Below, piece after piece: positions 27,401-37,478 of a stretch of DNA of 64,000 nt (position 1 is its first letter; every line of letters starts with the position of its first letter). The position numbers and the translations under genes were made by a program. The stretch is from Streptomyces sp. H27-H5 (GTDB lineage: Bacteria > Actinomycetota > Actinomycetes > Streptomycetales > Streptomycetaceae), in NCBI RefSeq assembly GCF_026627505.1, contig NZ_JAPNLK010000005.1:1-64000 (forward strand). The letters are read 5' to 3'. Under the pieces are notes generated by a model. That model had not been told where the DNA came from. It ran no database searches and saw only the letters and a list, made by a program, of their open reading frames with translations.

Positions 27401-30400
27401 GGCCGGCCGGGCCTCACCGCGGGCCGGTTCGTCGCGAACCCGTTCGCGAACGACGGCTCCCGCATGTACCACACGGGCGACCTGGCCCGCCGAACGCTCG
27501 ACGGCGAGCTGGAGTTCGCCGGCCGCGCCGACGACCAGGTACAGCTCAAGGGCTTCCGCATCGAGCTCGGCGAGGTCGAGTCCGCGCTCCGGGACCTCGA
27601 CGGCGTGGTCGACGTGGCCGTCACCGTGGCGGACAGCGGCGACCACCTGGTCGCGCACGTCGTCGGCCGACTGCCCGGCGACCTCCCCGCCCTCCTCGCC
27701 GCGAAGCTGCCCGTGCACATGGTGCCCGGCCGCGTCCTGCCCGTGGACTCCCTGCCGCTGACGGTCAACGGCAAGCTGGACCGCAAGGCCCTGATCGAAC
27801 GGGCCGCGCAGCACGACACCCCGGTGGCCGTCACCGATTCCGCGCTCGCCTCGCTGATCGGCGTCTTCGCCGCCACGCTGTCCCACCCGGCGGCCGACGC
27901 CGACACCGACTTCTTCGGCGCCGGCGGCGACAGCATCGTCGCCATCACCGTCGTGAACCGGGCCAGGGCCCTCGGCCTGTCGATCGCCCCCCGCGACGTG
28001 TTCCTGTTGAAGACGCCGCGGGCCCTCGCCGAGCACCTGGCGGCGCGCGCGCCGCAGCCCGCGGCGTCCGCCCCGGGCACGACCGTGCCCGTACGCCGCC
28101 AGGACGGACCGGTGGCACCGACGCCGATCATCCTGCGCCAGCGCGAACTGGGCGGCTCCCTCGCCCGGTTCGCCCAGGCCAGGACGCTGGAAGTGGCCGA
28201 AGGCACCGGGACCGCCGACATCGAGCGCGCCGCGAACGCCGTACTGGCCGCCCACCCCGCCCTGCGGATGCGCCTGCACGCCGAGCACGGCGTCTGGACC
28301 CTGCGCACCGAACCCGCCCGCGAGGCCACCGTCCTGCTCGCGGACACCACCGACGCCACGGCCGCCGCCAACGAGGCCGCCGGACGACTCGACCCCGAGT
28401 CCGGGGACGTCATCGCGTTCACCCGACTCGCGGCGACCGGCACCCTCGTGATCACCGTGCACCACATCGCGGTCGACGCGGTGTCCTGGCTGATCCTGCT
28501 CGACGACATGGAGACCGCCCTGCGGGGCGAGACCCTCGCACCGGCGACCACGTCCTACGCCGAGTACGCCGAGGCGCTCGTCCTGCGGTCCGCCGCCGAC
28601 ATCGCCGACCTCGGGCACTGGGTCGACACCCTCCAGGCGCCCCCGCTGCTGCCGGCGGTCGGCGGGCTGCGCGACATCACCGTGGTCCTGGAGCCCGACG
28701 CCGGCGACCGGGTGACGCGCACCGCCCCCGCCGCACTCGGCGTCGCACTGACCGAGCTGCTCTGCGGCGCCCTGCGCACCGCGCTGACGCGGATCCAGCC
28801 GTCGCCCACCGATCTCGCGATCGAGCTGGAGCGCCACGGCCGGGTCGAGGCCTTGGAGCACCACGACTACACCCGCACGGTGGGCTGGTTCACCGCCATC
28901 GCACCCGTCCGGCTCACCGCGCACACCGACCCGGTCGCGGCGGCCCGCGAACTCGCCGAGCGGCAACCGGACGAGGCCGGGCACACCGCCTACGGCCGAC
29001 TGCGGTACCTCAACCCGCAGACGGCACCGCTGCTGACCGCCCGCCCGCAGGTGCTGTTCAACTACCTCGGCCGGGGCAGCGAGTCCCGGACGCCGCACAT
29101 CACCGGCGGCGACCAGGGCAGCCCGTACGCCGTGGAGGTCAACGCCTGGACCGACGCGGCCACGGGCAGCCTGCACGCGACCTTCACCCTCGCCGAGGAG
29201 ATCCCCGACGAGATCACCGCGCACTGGCTGCACGCACTGGAAGCCATCGCGGAAGCCTCCACGACGGCCGAACGCACGGCGCCGGTCACCGCGCTCCAGC
29301 GGGGCCTGTTCTTTCAGGCCCAGATGGCGGGCTCGGCCGGACACTACGTCGCGCAGAGCTGGTTCACCTTCGACCGTCGCCTGGACACGGACGCGCTGGC
29401 CGAGGCCATGTCCGCCGTGATCGCACGACACCCGGTCGTCGGCGCCGGCTTCACCACCGACGACGACGGGAACCCGGTCCAGACCCTCAAGGCGGGCCGG
29501 CGGGTCGACGTCCACACGGTGGAACTGTCCTGCGACGAGGAGGTCGCGGCCCTGCGCGACCGGGACCGCAACACCGGGTTCGACCCGGCCGAACCGCCGC
29601 TGATCCGACTGACCGTCGTCCGGCTGCCCGACGGCCGCGACGGCCTGCTCCTCAGCTACCACCTGCTGCTGTGGGACGGCTGGTCCCGCGGGATCGTGCT
29701 GCGGGACCTGTTCGACGCCTACCAGGCCGTCCTGGCCGGCGAGCGACCGAACGCGATCCCGGCCACGCCGGCCTTCGAGGACCACGCCCGGGCGCTCGCC
29801 GCCAAGGACCCGGCCGTCTCGGAGCGGTTCTGGGCCGAGCACCTGGCCGGACTCTCCGGCCCGACGCTGCTCGCCGGACCGGCGCCGTCCCTCTCGGACG
29901 ACCTGCCGCCCGCACTCGTCCACCGGCTCTCCGCCGAGCAGTCGCAGCTCCTGCGGGAGACGGCCAAGACCCACGGGGTCACGCTGAACTCGGTTCTCAC
30001 CGGCGCGTTCGGCCTGCTCCTGGGCGCCCACACCGGCCGCGGCGACGCCGTGTTCGGCGTGACGGTCTCCGGCCGCGAGGGCGAGGGACTGTCCGACATC
30101 GTCGGTGTGCTGCTCAACACCGTGCCCATGTGGACGCGGGCCAGGCCGAACGACACCGTCCGCGACTACCTGTCGTCCGTACAGGCCGCCCGGGTCGAGG
30201 CCATGGAGCACGAGCACCTCGGGCTCGGCGAGGTCCAGCGGGCCAGCGGCCACGACACCCTGTTCGACAACCTGTTCGTGCTCCAGAACTTCCTGGACAT
30301 GGACGCGCTCTCCGAGATGAACACCCGCCACGGCATCACCGAGGTGAAGTCGGACGACTCCACCCACTACCCGTTCACCTGGGTCGTCACCCCCGGCGAC

Positions 30401-32335
30401 CGGCTCACGATCAAGCTGGAACACCGCCACGGCGACAGCGACGACGCCCGTCGCCTCCTGGACGACTACATCGGCGTCCTGGAGGACCTGATCCGCTCCA
30501 CGGGACCGGTGGGCGCGCTGCGCGGCCTCGGCTCGCTGCCCGAGCCCGACGCCCGCACGGACATCGGCACCGACACGGTCGTCGACCGGTTCGACCGGGC
30601 GGCGGACCGCTCGCCGGAACGCGTCGCCCTCGTCGCCCACGGCCGGAGCATGACCTTCGCCGAACTCAGGGACCGCAGCCGCCTGCTGGCCGGCGTGCTC
30701 GCCGGGCGCGGCATCGGACCCGAGAAGACCGTGGGTCTGGCCATCCCGCGCTCGCTGGACTGGATCGTGGCGCTGTTCGCGGTGCTGCGCACCGGAGCCG
30801 CGTACGTGCCGCTGGAGCTGGACCACCCGGACGAGCGGATCGCCACCATCGTCGCGGACGCCCGCCCGGAGGTCATCCTCACCGTCGGCGCCGTGTCGCC
30901 CCGGCTGACTGGCGACCTGATCGAACTGGACCGCCCCCTCCCGGAGGCCGAGCCGCTCGTGACGTTCGCCCCGGACGACCCGAACCGGCTGCGGCACCCC
31001 GCGTACACGATCTACACCTCCGGTTCGACGGGGAAGCCCAAGGGCGTCGTGACCGAGTACGCCGGCCTCACCAACATGCTGATCAACCACCAGCGCCGCA
31101 TCTTCGAACCGGTTCTGGCGGAGCACGGCAACCGGATCTTCCGGATCGCCCACACCGTGTCGTTCGCGTTCGACATGTCGTGGGAGGAACTGCTGTGGCT
31201 CGCCGACGGCCACGAGGTGCACATCTGCGACGAGGAACTGCGCCGCGACGCCCCCGGCCTCGTCGAGTACTGCCGTGAGCACGGGATCGACGTCGTCAAC
31301 GTGACCCCGACCTACGCGCAGCAGCTGGTGGCCGAGGGCCTCCTCGACAACCCGGACCGGCGCCCCGCGCTGGTACTGCTGGGCGGCGAGGCGGTCACCC
31401 CGACCCTGTGGCAGCGGCTCGCCACCACCGAGGGAACGGTCGGCTACAACCTCTACGGACCCACCGAGTACACCATCAACACCCTGGGCGTGGGCACCTT
31501 CGAGTGCCAGGACCCGGTGGTGGGCGTGGCCATCGACAACACCGACGTGTTCGTGCTGGACCCCTGGCTGCGACCGCTGCCGGACGGCGTTCCCGGTGAG
31601 CTCTACGTCTCGGGCATCGGCATCGCCCGCGGCTACCTCGGCCGGCCGGCCCAGACCGCGCACCGGTTCGTCGCGTCGCCGTTCGGCGCACCCGGCGAGC
31701 GCATGTACCGCACCGGGGACCTGGTCGTCCGGCGACCCGACGGCAACCTGATGTACCTCGGCCGCACCGACCAGCAGGTCAAGATCCGCGGCCACCGGGT
31801 CGAACTCGGAGAGGTGGAGGCCGCGTTCGCCGCGCACCCGGCGGTACGGTTCACCGCCGCGGTCGCCCAGCCCGACCCGCAGGTCGACGGCGCCTACCGG
31901 CTCGCCGCGTACCTCGTGCTCGAAGGGTCCGACCTGGCGACGGTCGCCGCCGAGGTGGGCGTCGCACTGCCGGACTTCCTGCGCCCGACCCACTACGCCC
32001 AGGTCGACGCCATCCCGCTGACCGTGAACGGCAAGGCCGACACCAAGGCGCTGCCCGAACCCAAGCCGCTGGGATCGCTGACCACTTCGGGAGAACGCGG
32101 CCCGGAGACCGAGACCGAGATCACGATCTGCGAGTTCTTCGCGGAGGCCCTGGACCTGGACGACGACGAAGTGAGCGCGGTGAGTGATTTCGTCTCCCTC
32201 GGGGGACACTCCATGCTGGCCGTACGTCTGGTAGGACTACTGCGCCGTGAATTCGGCCCCGTGATCACCATCCGTGATCTGTTCACCCTCCGCACCCCGG
32301 AAGCGATTGCCCACCACGTCGATGACAACTCCTGA
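21416..32335 (+). CDS. cchH: Coelichelin non-ribosomal peptide synthetase
   Basis: A 3639-residue trimodular NRPS. Order by residue: leader 1-125; A1 130-635; PCP1 (Ser682); E1 (HHVVIDG, 851); C (HHIIADG, 1329); A2 1620-2127; PCP2 (Ser2173); E2 (HHIAVDA, 2349); C (HLLLWDG, 2749); A3 3055-3550; PCP3 (Ser3599). There is no thioesterase. Specificity codes read by eye are DINYWGGIGK, DFWNIGMVHK and DMENLGLINK: formyl-hydroxyornithine, threonine and hydroxyornithine. E1 and E2 explain D-configured residues 1 and 2. Coelichelin is a tetrapeptide, so module 1 must be used twice, as known for this system. The last C domain has Leu for the second His of HHxxxDG. Start ATG with a weak ribosome site. 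CchK should assist the A domains. Confidence 0.97.
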   Translation: MMEPSARLVLISPTRLADVRRRTGGHTDRTIAEACAIALAYWATGNNPDGIDLVPGTLFADVLGWVDNGGTAPSGWQVGEAGPDGTGISVPEGVLPSDAQLALDDLADFPDRPIGTISPSGVAERLTTLARWNDTRADRVRPTIVEMFHEQARLRPDAVAVIDEDRSLTYREAAELSAQLAHHLIGRGLTAEQVVGISLGRSADMVIGLLGVLQAGCAFVPLDPQWPAARRAVVIDDAKVVVQLNDSGEHDPAEPAAVAVDLDDWRYAEQPTEDTGVTVHGDSLAYVIFTSGSTGRPKGAMIRHEAISERLLWQVDEILGFGHDDASLFKAPLSFDISINEIFLPLVCGGRLVVLRPGGERDPHHLLSVIAEHRVTFTYLVSSMLDVLLEIAGDSDRLDSMRHVWCGGEVLTPELYERFRTRLDIPMYHGYGPAETTIGVSHVIYRGEAERLSTSIGKANPNTQLYVLDDELRPVPVGVGGELYVGGFLLGRGYVGAPGLTASRFVANPFANDGSRLYRTGDLARFAPDGSLDFLGRADNQIKIRGMRLELEDVEIGLAEHPGVRHTCVIAKKNSAGGTYLVGYVIPAAGSEALRADEVKAWAVEHMVEYMVPAHVVVMTEFPLTANGKLDRRALPEPTIVTGSYLRPSTDDERAVCAAVASVLRLEEVGVDQDFFMLGGDSILAISLLSALRDAGLYVTAGQIFANSVLGALAAVASREDAGRPDRGDVATGSVTGSPIVQWLGQTTDAIDGFVQSVVLNTPAGLSAEALDAILTSVVARHDMLRARLVRGVRWSFDIPEADGKPAGLQESDLPLDACVALATEGLDPDNGVMLRAVWRREARQLVLVVHHVVIDGVSWRVLMEDLATAWRQYSAGETIELPVVGTSFRRWTQLLANAEFDEDRAHFEQPLPGPDAPLGRRAHTEADTVERERERTVTVGAEVTAALLGEVPAKFHAGVNDVLLTALAVTLARWRRDRGQEQTFAHIELEGHGREGRHVAGSSGVEPDLSRTVGWFTTLFPVSVDPGTADDFTAPEYLTAALKAVKEDLARVPGNGLSYGALRYLADAAFTTPAPQVLFNYLGRFDAGASGDWQLSGATGQLGEKRDPRMSLPRALEFNAIAEPAATGEYELVTTITWPDGMFSDTDIDTIGGYFRAALAGLAALDQGGHTPSDFPLVRLTQADVDDLDGPTLRAVLPLTPLQEGLYFHSVFDDDSAGSYVEQQLLTLEGDLDADRLAAATTRLLTLYPNLAARFTALADGRVVSVLESGAEVPFTTLDRPGITDEEIRDHAERDRRAGFDLATGPLMRFTLIRDAEAGRAVLVQTVHHIIADGWSVPPMLRALLAEYHAPGSRYPLSGFPDYVAWLAGRDADESDRVWGAELAELPGPSLVAKDHTPSDRFADTSAEPADDVDAAARAAGVPLSVAVHSAWALTLGGILHSGDVVFGSTVSGRDADVPGIGDMVGLFINTVPLRARWAANTTARDLLSSVREHQGAVLPHQHVSLARIGRQAGVGSLFDTLVVFDVATDVSALRRPGDTLAITDLVNEGAPHYPLTLVVERSLDGRPRFNLIYDGELLRESSAQDILRTFTHTFAGLLARPDAPVASLLPEGARTPAPIAPTTLGALFDAAADRDPAATAVTQCALDGATRSLTYGELAAAKNELAAALRASGVRPGRRVAVAVPRTIEQVVALVAIVSAGGAYVPLDMAYPDERLEYVLADSVPQVVLVDPGQRDRFTTLLEKAGVTARVLVQGDEVPEDAAVAAAQAVGPHDPAYVIYTSGSTGRPKGVVVPHSSVVTLLANTRPNMGFGPDDVWVQFHSYSFDFAVWELWGALAHGGELLVPDYGLTRSPVDFHRLVREHGVTVLNQTPSAFYQFVEADRHAGEPLPALRRVIFGGEALDLGRLRGWVERHGAAAPELVNMYGITETTVHVTHRVLTEADFGPGVDDVSPIGGPIPGLVTHLLDDRLRPVPPGQVGAIYVAGDQVALGYLGRPGLTAGRFVANPFANDGSRMYHTGDLARRTLDGELEFAGRADDQVQLKGFRIELGEVESALRDLDGVVDVAVTVADSGDHLVAHVVGRLPGDLPALLAAKLPVHMVPGRVLPVDSLPLTVNGKLDRKALIERAAQHDTPVAVTDSALASLIGVFAATLSHPAADADTDFFGAGGDSIVAITVVNRARALGLSIAPRDVFLLKTPRALAEHLAARAPQPAASAPGTTVPVRRQDGPVAPTPIILRQRELGGSLARFAQARTLEVAEGTGTADIERAANAVLAAHPALRMRLHAEHGVWTLRTEPAREATVLLADTTDATAAANEAAGRLDPESGDVIAFTRLAATGTLVITVHHIAVDAVSWLILLDDMETALRGETLAPATTSYAEYAEALVLRSAADIADLGHWVDTLQAPPLLPAVGGLRDITVVLEPDAGDRVTRTAPAALGVALTELLCGALRTALTRIQPSPTDLAIELERHGRVEALEHHDYTRTVGWFTAIAPVRLTAHTDPVAAARELAERQPDEAGHTAYGRLRYLNPQTAPLLTARPQVLFNYLGRGSESRTPHITGGDQGSPYAVEVNAWTDAATGSLHATFTLAEEIPDEITAHWLHALEAIAEASTTAERTAPVTALQRGLFFQAQMAGSAGHYVAQSWFTFDRRLDTDALAEAMSAVIARHPVVGAGFTTDDDGNPVQTLKAGRRVDVHTVELSCDEEVAALRDRDRNTGFDPAEPPLIRLTVVRLPDGRDGLLLSYHLLLWDGWSRGIVLRDLFDAYQAVLAGERPNAIPATPAFEDHARALAAKDPAVSERFWAEHLAGLSGPTLLAGPAPSLSDDLPPALVHRLSAEQSQLLRETAKTHGVTLNSVLTGAFGLLLGAHTGRGDAVFGVTVSGREGEGLSDIVGVLLNTVPMWTRARPNDTVRDYLSSVQAARVEAMEHEHLGLGEVQRASGHDTLFDNLFVLQNFLDMDALSEMNTRHGITEVKSDDSTHYPFTWVVTPGDRLTIKLEHRHGDSDDARRLLDDYIGVLEDLIRSTGPVGALRGLGSLPEPDARTDIGTDTVVDRFDRAADRSPERVALVAHGRSMTFAELRDRSRLLAGVLAGRGIGPEKTVGLAIPRSLDWIVALFAVLRTGAAYVPLELDHPDERIATIVADARPEVILTVGAVSPRLTGDLIELDRPLPEAEPLVTFAPDDPNRLRHPAYTIYTSGSTGKPKGVVTEYAGLTNMLINHQRRIFEPVLAEHGNRIFRIAHTVSFAFDMSWEELLWLADGHEVHICDEELRRDAPGLVEYCREHGIDVVNVTPTYAQQLVAEGLLDNPDRRPALVLLGGEAVTPTLWQRLATTEGTVGYNLYGPTEYTINTLGVGTFECQDPVVGVAIDNTDVFVLDPWLRPLPDGVPGELYVSGIGIARGYLGRPAQTAHRFVASPFGAPGERMYRTGDLVVRRPDGNLMYLGRTDQQVKIRGHRVELGEVEAAFAAHPAVRFTAAVAQPDPQVDGAYRLAAYLVLEGSDLATVAAEVGVALPDFLRPTHYAQVDAIPLTVNGKADTKALPEPKPLGSLTTSGERGPETETEITICEFFAEALDLDDDEVSAVSDFVSLGGHSMLAVRLVGLLRREFGPVITIRDLFTLRTPEAIAHHVDDNS

Positions 32336-34022
32336 CACGCAGAGGCCCCGCTCGGGGTCCGACATCCTCCGGACGGCCGTCCGCGGCAACGCCGGCGCCA
32401 TGGTCTGGGGCACGGTGCTCATGGGCCTGTACCAGGCCGGTGAGACCGCCTTCCCCATCGCGCTCGGCCTGATCGTCGACCACACGATGCGCGAGCGGAG
32501 CCCGGGGGCCCTGGCCCTCTCGATCGCCGCGCTGGCCGTGATCATCACGACGGTGTCGCTGTCGTGGCGGTTCGGCATGCGCATCCTGCAGAAGGCCAAC
32601 ACGACCGAGGCCCACCGCTGGAGGGTGCGGGTCGCGGCCTGCGGCCTCCAGCCGGTGGCCCGGGACGTCGACCTCAAGTCCGGCGAGGTGCTCACCATCG
32701 CCACCGAGGACGCCGACCAGACCGCCGACATCGTCGAGGTCGTGCCCATGCTGATCAGTTCCTCGGTCGCCGTGCTGATCGCGGCGGTCGCGCTGAGCGT
32801 GGCGGACCTGCGGCTCGGCCTGCTGGTCATGGTGGGAACCGTGGCGATCCTCTCGGTCCTGAGCGTGATGTCCAAGAAGATCGGCTCCAGCACCAAGGAG
32901 CAGCAGGCCCGGGTGGCACGGGCGGGCGCGAAGGTCGCAGACCTGATCACCGGCCTGCGCCCGCTGCACGGCTTCGGCGGCAACCACGCGGCCTTCCGGT
33001 CCTATCGGAAGGTCAGCACGGAGGCGAAGCAGCAGGCGATCACCGTCGCCGGTGTCAACGGCACCTACGCGGGCACCGCGCTGGCGCTCAACGCGACCCT
33101 CGCGGCCGCGGTGACCCTGATCGCCGGCTGGCTGGCCTTCAACGGGCAGATCAGCATCGGGGAGCTCGTCATGGCCGTGGGCCTGGCGCAGTTCATCATG
33201 GAACCGCTCAGGCTGTTCTCGGACATGCCCAAGTACGTGATGATGGCGCGCGCCTCGGCGGAACGGATGGCCTTGGTGCTGTCCGCCCCGCCGGTGGCGG
33301 CCTCGGGGACGGCGAGCCCGGACGCGGGCGGCGACCTGGAGATCGACTGCGTCCGGTACGAGTCCCTCCAGGGGCTGAAGTTCCGCGTGCCGGCGGGCGA
33401 GTTCACGGCGATCGCGGTCTACCAGCCGCGGGCGGCGGCCGAACTCGCGTCGATCCTCGCCGTGAACGTGCCGCCGGCCGGGTATGAGGGAGTGGTGCGG
33501 CTCGGCGGGCAGGACCTCGGTGACCTGTCGGTCGAGGCGGTCCGCGCACACATGCTGGTGAACCCGTACGACGGGGAGATCTTCGCGGGCACGCTCCGGA
33601 CGAACATCGACCCCTCGGGGACCAGTCGGACGGTGCCCGAGGCCGTCGAGGCGTCCATGCTGACCGATGTCGTCGCCCTGCACCGGCAGGGACTCGACTA
33701 CGAGGTCCGCGACCGCGGCTCGAACCTCTCCGGAGGACAGCGTCAGCGGCTCTCGCTGGCCCGGGCCCTGGCGGCGGACGCCGATGTGCTCGTCCTGCGC
33801 GACCCGACGACGGCCGTGGACGCGGTCACCGAGCAGCTCGTCGCGCGCAACATCGCGAAGCTGCGCCGGGGACGTACCACCGTCGTCATCACCAGCAGCC
33901 CGGCCCTGCTGGACGCCGCCGACCGGGTCCTCGTCATGGACGCGGGAGTCGTCACCGCGGAAGGCACCCATCGCGAACTGCTGGCCACCGACCCGGCGTA
34001 CCGCCTGGCGGTGACCCGGTGA
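32322..34022 (+). CDS. cchI: ABC exporter half-transporter with degenerate nucleotide site
   Basis: A 566-residue half-exporter. Membrane helices span about residues 20-300 and the ATPase-like domain starts at about 335. The signature [15 protein letters not shown] (about 467) is perfect. The Walker A position reads [11 protein letters not shown] with no GxxGxGKS/T, the Q-loop Gln is Asn, Walker B reads [12 protein letters not shown] (Arg for Asp, Asp for the catalytic Glu), and the H-loop His is missing (ITSSPALL). It can scarcely bind or hydrolyse ATP in its own Walker site but can supply LSGGQ to CchG, whose motifs are the exact complement. Its ATG overlaps the cchH stop by 14 bp, so it is translated with the NRPS. 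Confidence 0.88.
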   Translation: MTTPDTQRPRSGSDILRTAVRGNAGAMVWGTVLMGLYQAGETAFPIALGLIVDHTMRERSPGALALSIAALAVIITTVSLSWRFGMRILQKANTTEAHRWRVRVAACGLQPVARDVDLKSGEVLTIATEDADQTADIVEVVPMLISSSVAVLIAAVALSVADLRLGLLVMVGTVAILSVLSVMSKKIGSSTKEQQARVARAGAKVADLITGLRPLHGFGGNHAAFRSYRKVSTEAKQQAITVAGVNGTYAGTALALNATLAAAVTLIAGWLAFNGQISIGELVMAVGLAQFIMEPLRLFSDMPKYVMMARASAERMALVLSAPPVAASGTASPDAGGDLEIDCVRYESLQGLKFRVPAGEFTAIAVYQPRAAAELASILAVNVPPAGYEGVVRLGGQDLGDLSVEAVRAHMLVNPYDGEIFAGTLRTNIDPSGTSRTVPEAVEASMLTDVVALHRQGLDYEVRDRGSNLSGGQRQRLSLARALAADADVLVLRDPTTAVDAVTEQLVARNIAKLRRGRTTVVITSSPALLDAADRVLVMDAGVVTAEGTHRELLATDPAYRLAVTR

Positions 34023-34050
34023 CCCGGACCCGGTGATCCGGTGGACCGTT

Positions 34051-34106
34051 GACCGAAAGGGGCCCGGGGGCCCGGCGATCGCGCCGGGCCCCCGGGCCCC
34101 TCGGTC
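34051..34106. terminator. Very strong bidirectional terminator between cchI and cchJ
   Basis: A perfect 19-bp GC stem (34059-34077 with 34082-34100, loop ATCG) carries an outer GACCGA/TCGGTC pair. It lies between the convergent cchI and cchJ stops, 29 bp and 1 bp away respectively. A two-way terminator is the obvious role. Confidence 0.88.
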
Positions 34107-34107
34107 G

Positions 34108-35217
34108 TCAGGCCAGCGCCCAGGCGACATCCCTGAGCATGGCCTGCCGCCAGCCCGCCCGGTCGTGGCCCGCCGCCGAGCGCGAGACCCGCACGGTCGC
34201 ACCGGACCGTTCTGTCAGGGTCTCGACCAGCTCGCAGTGGGGACGCATGCGCGTCTCGTGCTCTCCCAGGTCGAAGGCGATCCGCAGCCCGGGCGGTGCG
34301 GGGCGTTCGCGCAGGCGCGCGGCGATGGTGCCGCCGATCGGGCCGCCCAGGGGGTCCGGCAGGTCCGAGGCCTCCGGCGTCCACCAGAACGACCCCGACT
34401 GGCAGGCGACGCGGGACACCAGCTCCGGGAACTCGGTCGCCGCGTACATCGCGCTCAGCCCGCCGAGGCTCTGTCCGGCGACCACCAACCGGTCCAGGTC
34501 GGCGGGTACACCGCACTCCGCCACCAGGGGCAGCAGTTCGTCCTGTACGGCCTCCCACAGTTCCGGCCTGCACCCGAACTCGGCCTGCCGGTCCTTGGCC
34601 GGTACGAAGACCAGCGTGACCGGGGGCATGTCGCCTGCGGCGACGGCCGCGTCGAACGCGGTCATGGCCGGGTGCAGGTGCAGCCAGTCGTCGCCGTCGA
34701 GCAGCAGGACCACCGGTCCGCCGCCGCCCGACGGGTGGACCCGCACGGTGCGCCGCCCGCCGAGGAGTCCGCCGGCCCACCGGATCCGGGCGCGGGGCAG
34801 GGGCAGCACGTCGGCGGCGTCGACGGCCGGCCAGTGCGGCTGCGGGGGAGCGTCCGGGGTGGCGACGATGGACCGGTCACCGCCGGCGCCGACCGGGTTG
34901 AACGGATCGGCGTACGACGCGTCACCGGCGAGGAACTGGTAGGTGACCCGGAGCCGCGCGGGCATCGGGACCTCGGCGTACCAGCAGTCGGTGTCACGCC
35001 ACCGGATCAACGGCACCGGTTCCGACCAGCTCTCGAACTCGACGACCGCGGGGCCGCCGCGCCACAGGAACAGGGTGACCCAATCGCCCTCGCCGAACGG
35101 CGCGGACGCGGGCGTCGCGGCCGCCCAGAACGCGTCGGTGCCGGGCGCGTCGTGCAGACCGAACGCGGCGAAGGGTGCCTCCGGGTCGACGGGGGAACCG
35201 TGAGAGAGCTCCGTCAT
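34108..35217 (-). CDS. cchJ: Ferric-siderophore esterase/hydrolase (Fes-type)
   Basis: A 369-residue alpha/beta hydrolase of the enterochelin-esterase family. It has an N-terminal beta-rich domain (residues 1-150) and a C-terminal hydrolase with GQSLGG (Ser250), an acidic residue in the FDLGEHE region and the C-terminal His in SAAGHDRAGW. In coelichelin clusters CchJ has been suggested to release the peptide from CchH, which lacks a thioesterase, and/or to hydrolyse the siderophore after uptake; the sequence does not decide. No signal peptide, so cytoplasmic. It is divergent from cchK over shared iron boxes. Confidence 0.88.
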   Translation of the reverse strand: MTELSHGSPVDPEAPFAAFGLHDAPGTDAFWAAATPASAPFGEGDWVTLFLWRGGPAVVEFESWSEPVPLIRWRDTDCWYAEVPMPARLRVTYQFLAGDASYADPFNPVGAGGDRSIVATPDAPPQPHWPAVDAADVLPLPRARIRWAGGLLGGRRTVRVHPSGGGGPVVLLLDGDDWLHLHPAMTAFDAAVAAGDMPPVTLVFVPAKDRQAEFGCRPELWEAVQDELLPLVAECGVPADLDRLVVAGQSLGGLSAMYAATEFPELVSRVACQSGSFWWTPEASDLPDPLGGPIGGTIAARLRERPAPPGLRIAFDLGEHETRMRPHCELVETLTERSGATVRVSRSAAGHDRAGWRQAMLRDVAWALA

Positions 35218-35356
35218 GACCGAACTCCCTTGCGGCCGCGTACCGTCCGGAGGGGTCCACCGGAGAATCGGTCCGCGCCGTCCTCGGTGCGGACCCGTTC
35301 GCGTGCACCCATCGGTGCCTCCTTGTGAGGGGGAAGGGGAAACGTTAAGGTTAGAA

Positions 35357-35375
35357 TTAGGCGAGCCTAACCTAA
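35357..35375. promoter_or_regulatory. Iron box between cchJ and cchK
   Basis: TTAGGCGAGCCTAACCTAA is a strong iron box. A second, weaker overlapping match (TTAAGGTTAGAATTAGG) starts at 35345. The cchJ and cchK starts are 140 and 121 bp away, so one operator region probably serves both divergent promoters. Confidence 0.85.
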
Positions 35376-35495
35376 GTCAAGCTCTGCTCACTCTCGACCG
35401 ATTCTCCCCGCGGGCACGGCGCCCGCCGCCGGGCTGCGCGCCGCACGCCCCGACGGCACCCGTCGGTCCCATCGGGCTCCAGGAGGAACCCCACC

Positions 35496-35708
35496 ATGAG
35501 CACCAACCCGTTCGATGACGCCGAAGGCCGCTTCCAGGTCCTGGTGAACGACGAGGGCCAGCACTCCCTCTGGCCTTCCTTCGCCGAGGCGCCCGGAGGG
35601 TGGGTGATCGCCCTTGAGGAGACCACCCGCGACGCGTGCCTGGAGTTCATCGAGTCCCGTTGGACCGACCTCCGCCCCCGGTCCCTCGCGGCGGCCGTCG
35701 ACGCCTGA
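35496..35708 (+). CDS. cchK: MbtH-like protein
   Basis: A complete 70-residue MbtH-like chaperone that binds NRPS adenylation domains and stabilises them. The family signature is all there: NPFDD at the N-terminus, then [15 protein letters not shown] with the conserved SxWP and P-x-GW pattern, and the C-terminal Trp. The start has a strong CCAGGAGGAA site. Its partner is CchH. Its transcript is iron-controlled by the box at 35357 and is probably closed by the hairpin just after its stop. Confidence 0.95.
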   Translation: MSTNPFDDAEGRFQVLVNDEGQHSLWPSFAEAPGGWVIALEETTRDACLEFIESRWTDLRPRSLAAAVDA

Positions 35709-35721
35709 CCGAACCGCCCGG

Positions 35722-35774
35722 AGCCGGCCCGCGCCGCCGGGTCGAGGCGGCCTCCTCGCCGGGGCGGGCCGGCT
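35722..35774 (+). terminator. Hairpin terminator after cchK
   Basis: A perfect 11-bp stem (AGCCGGCCCGC at 35722-35732 with GCGGGCCGGCT at 35764-35774) encloses a 31-nt loop that can itself fold. It starts 14 bp after the cchK stop. Confidence 0.6.
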
Positions 35775-36183
35775 TCGCGGCGCGATGCGGCCCACCCGGC
35801 GGACACCGCTCCGCCGGGCCGGGCCCACCGCCCGTTCCCGCCCTGCCCGTCGGAGGGCCTCGCGGTGGCGGATCGACCACACCGCGCCGGACGCCGGTCG
35901 ATCTCCCGGGCCGATCGCCCGCCTCGCAGCCCCGCGATCACCGGCGCGCCGCCCTCGGATAAGGGCCGCCGGTCCCGCATCGCCATCGGCCGACCACGGC
36001 GCGATGCCCTCCGCCCGAAGGGTCGGATCCCCCCACTCCCGAATGGCCGCCGCGTCCGCGCGACTTCCCGCCCGAACGCCGCCCCCCGCCCTCGCCGGAT
36101 GGCCGGGCACCTCACTCGGGGCGCCCAAGAGGCTTCCGTACACGCCAGGTTGACGGGGTCGCGCAGGTCGAGTCCCATGTGCA
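35775..36183. other. Gene-poor region before the argJBD iron box
   Basis: About 400 bp with no recognisable gene on either strand, although long GC-driven open frames cross it. None shows a family motif or convincing codon bias. It ends at the argJ iron box. It could be a decayed gene or simple spacer; I see nothing that decides. Confidence 0.45.
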
Positions 36184-36202
36184 TTAGGTTAGGCTAAGCT
36201 AA
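36184..36202 (+). promoter_or_regulatory. Iron box for argJBD
   Basis: TTAGGTTAGGCTAAGCTAA differs from the consensus TTAGGTTAGGCTAACCTAA at a single position, making it the best match in the window. It lies 125 bp before the argJ start, with no other gene between. It places an arginine-pathway operon under iron control. Confidence 0.88.
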
Positions 36203-36326
36203 GTGAGCTGAACCGGCCGTGCGCCATCGACACCCGACGAAGGCACCCCCGGTGGCGCGGTGCGCACCATGACATTGCCCTCGGCCTGCCGACACGGCTG
36301 GGCCTGCCCACAATTGGAGTGGCTCC

Positions 36327-37478
36327 GTGAGCGTGACCGCCGCACAGGGATTCCTCGCCAGCGGAGTGACCGCCGGCATCAAGGAATCCGGTGATCCGGA
36401 CCTGGCCCTGGTGGTGAACCGGGGACCGTCGCGCGCCGCCGCTGGTGTCTTCACCTCGAACCGTGTGCAGGCCGCGCCCGTGCGCTGGTCCCGCCACGCG
36501 CTCGCCGACGGGAGGCTCTCCGCCGTCGTCCTCAACTCCGGTGGCGCGAACGCCTGTACGGGACCCGGTGGTACCGAGGACGCCCGGGAGATGGCCGAGC
36601 GCACGGCGCGGGCCGTGGACGCGGTCCCGGACGAGGTGGCGGTGTGTTCCACCGGCCTGATCGGCATCCGACTGCCGATGGACCGGGTGACGGACGGCAT
36701 CGCCGCGGCCGCCGAACGACTGTCCCCCGAAGGGGGCGAAGAGGCCGCCGTCGCGATCAAGACGACCGACTCCGTCCACAAGACGGCAGTCGCCGCCGGC
36801 GCCGACTGGACGGTCGGCGGCATGGCGAAGGGCGCCGGCATGCTCGCCCCCGGCCTCGCCACCATGCTGGTCGTCCTGACCACGGACGCCGACGTGAGCG
36901 CGGACGTACTCGACTCGGCGCTGCGCGAGGCGGTGCGCACCACCTTCGACCGGGTGGACTCGGACGGCTGCATGTCCACCAACGACACCGTGCTGCTGCT
37001 CGCCTCGGGAGCCTCGCGTGTCACGCCCGACCCCGCCGACCTCACCGCTGCCGTCCACGCCGTGTGCCAGGACCTGGCACGCCAGTTGGTGGCGGACGCC
37101 GAGGGCGCCTCGAAGGAGATCGAGGTCGAGGTCGTCGGCGCGGCCTCGGAGGCGGACGCCGTGGAGGTGGGCCGCTCCATCGCCCGGAACAACCTCCTCA
37201 AATGCGCGCTGCACGGCGAGGACCCCAACTGGGGCCGAGTGCTGTCCGCGATCGGCACGACGTCGGCCCGCTTCGACCCGGACCTGTTGGACGTGGCGAT
37301 CAACGGTGTCCGGGTGTGCCGGGACGGATCCGAGGGCGAGCCGCGCGACAAGGTCGACCTGTCCGACCGCCGGATCACCGTCACCGTCGACCTGCGCTCC
37401 GGTGACTCCCGCGCCACCATCTGGACCAACGACCTGACGGCCGGGTACGTCCACGAGAACAGCGCCTACAGCTCGTGA
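36327..37478 (+). CDS. argJ: Bifunctional ornithine acetyltransferase / N-acetylglutamate synthase
   Basis: A 383-residue ArgJ. It moves the acetyl group from N-acetylornithine to glutamate, releasing ornithine. The autocleavage site is visible in [16 protein letters not shown] (residues about 170-185), with Thr of ATML becoming the nucleophile of the beta chain. The oxyanion-hole pair is in CSTGLIG (about 109). The C-terminus has [17 protein letters not shown], a family signature. GTG start with GGAG 7 bp upstream. It overlaps argB by 4 bp and is preceded by an iron box. It is likely a second, dedicated copy beside the housekeeping arg cluster, supplying ornithine to coelichelin; the second copy is inferred, not visible here. 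Confidence 0.95.
   Translation: MSVTAAQGFLASGVTAGIKESGDPDLALVVNRGPSRAAAGVFTSNRVQAAPVRWSRHALADGRLSAVVLNSGGANACTGPGGTEDAREMAERTARAVDAVPDEVAVCSTGLIGIRLPMDRVTDGIAAAAERLSPEGGEEAAVAIKTTDSVHKTAVAAGADWTVGGMAKGAGMLAPGLATMLVVLTTDADVSADVLDSALREAVRTTFDRVDSDGCMSTNDTVLLLASGASRVTPDPADLTAAVHAVCQDLARQLVADAEGASKEIEVEVVGAASEADAVEVGRSIARNNLLKCALHGEDPNWGRVLSAIGTTSARFDPDLLDVAINGVRVCRDGSEGEPRDKVDLSDRRITVTVDLRSGDSRATIWTNDLTAGYVHENSAYSS

Noticed and set aside
21413..32209. Open frame of about 3600 codons on the minus strand opposite cchH
   Set aside because: It is the GC-bias shadow of the NRPS gene: rich in Gly/Arg/Val/Asp with no domain signature, while the plus strand carries full NRPS motifs throughout.
32322..34022. 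Frameshift explaining the broken Walker A in CchI
   Set aside because: The frame stays open with normal codon bias before and after. LSGGQ lies correctly downstream and the other lesions (Walker B, Q- and H-loop) occur as separate substitutions, so divergence rather than frameshift is likely.
35388..36143. Minus-strand frame after cchK
   Set aside because: Compositionally skewed (Arg/Gly/Ala), overlaps the 3' end of cchK and shows no family pattern. It has no convincing start signal.
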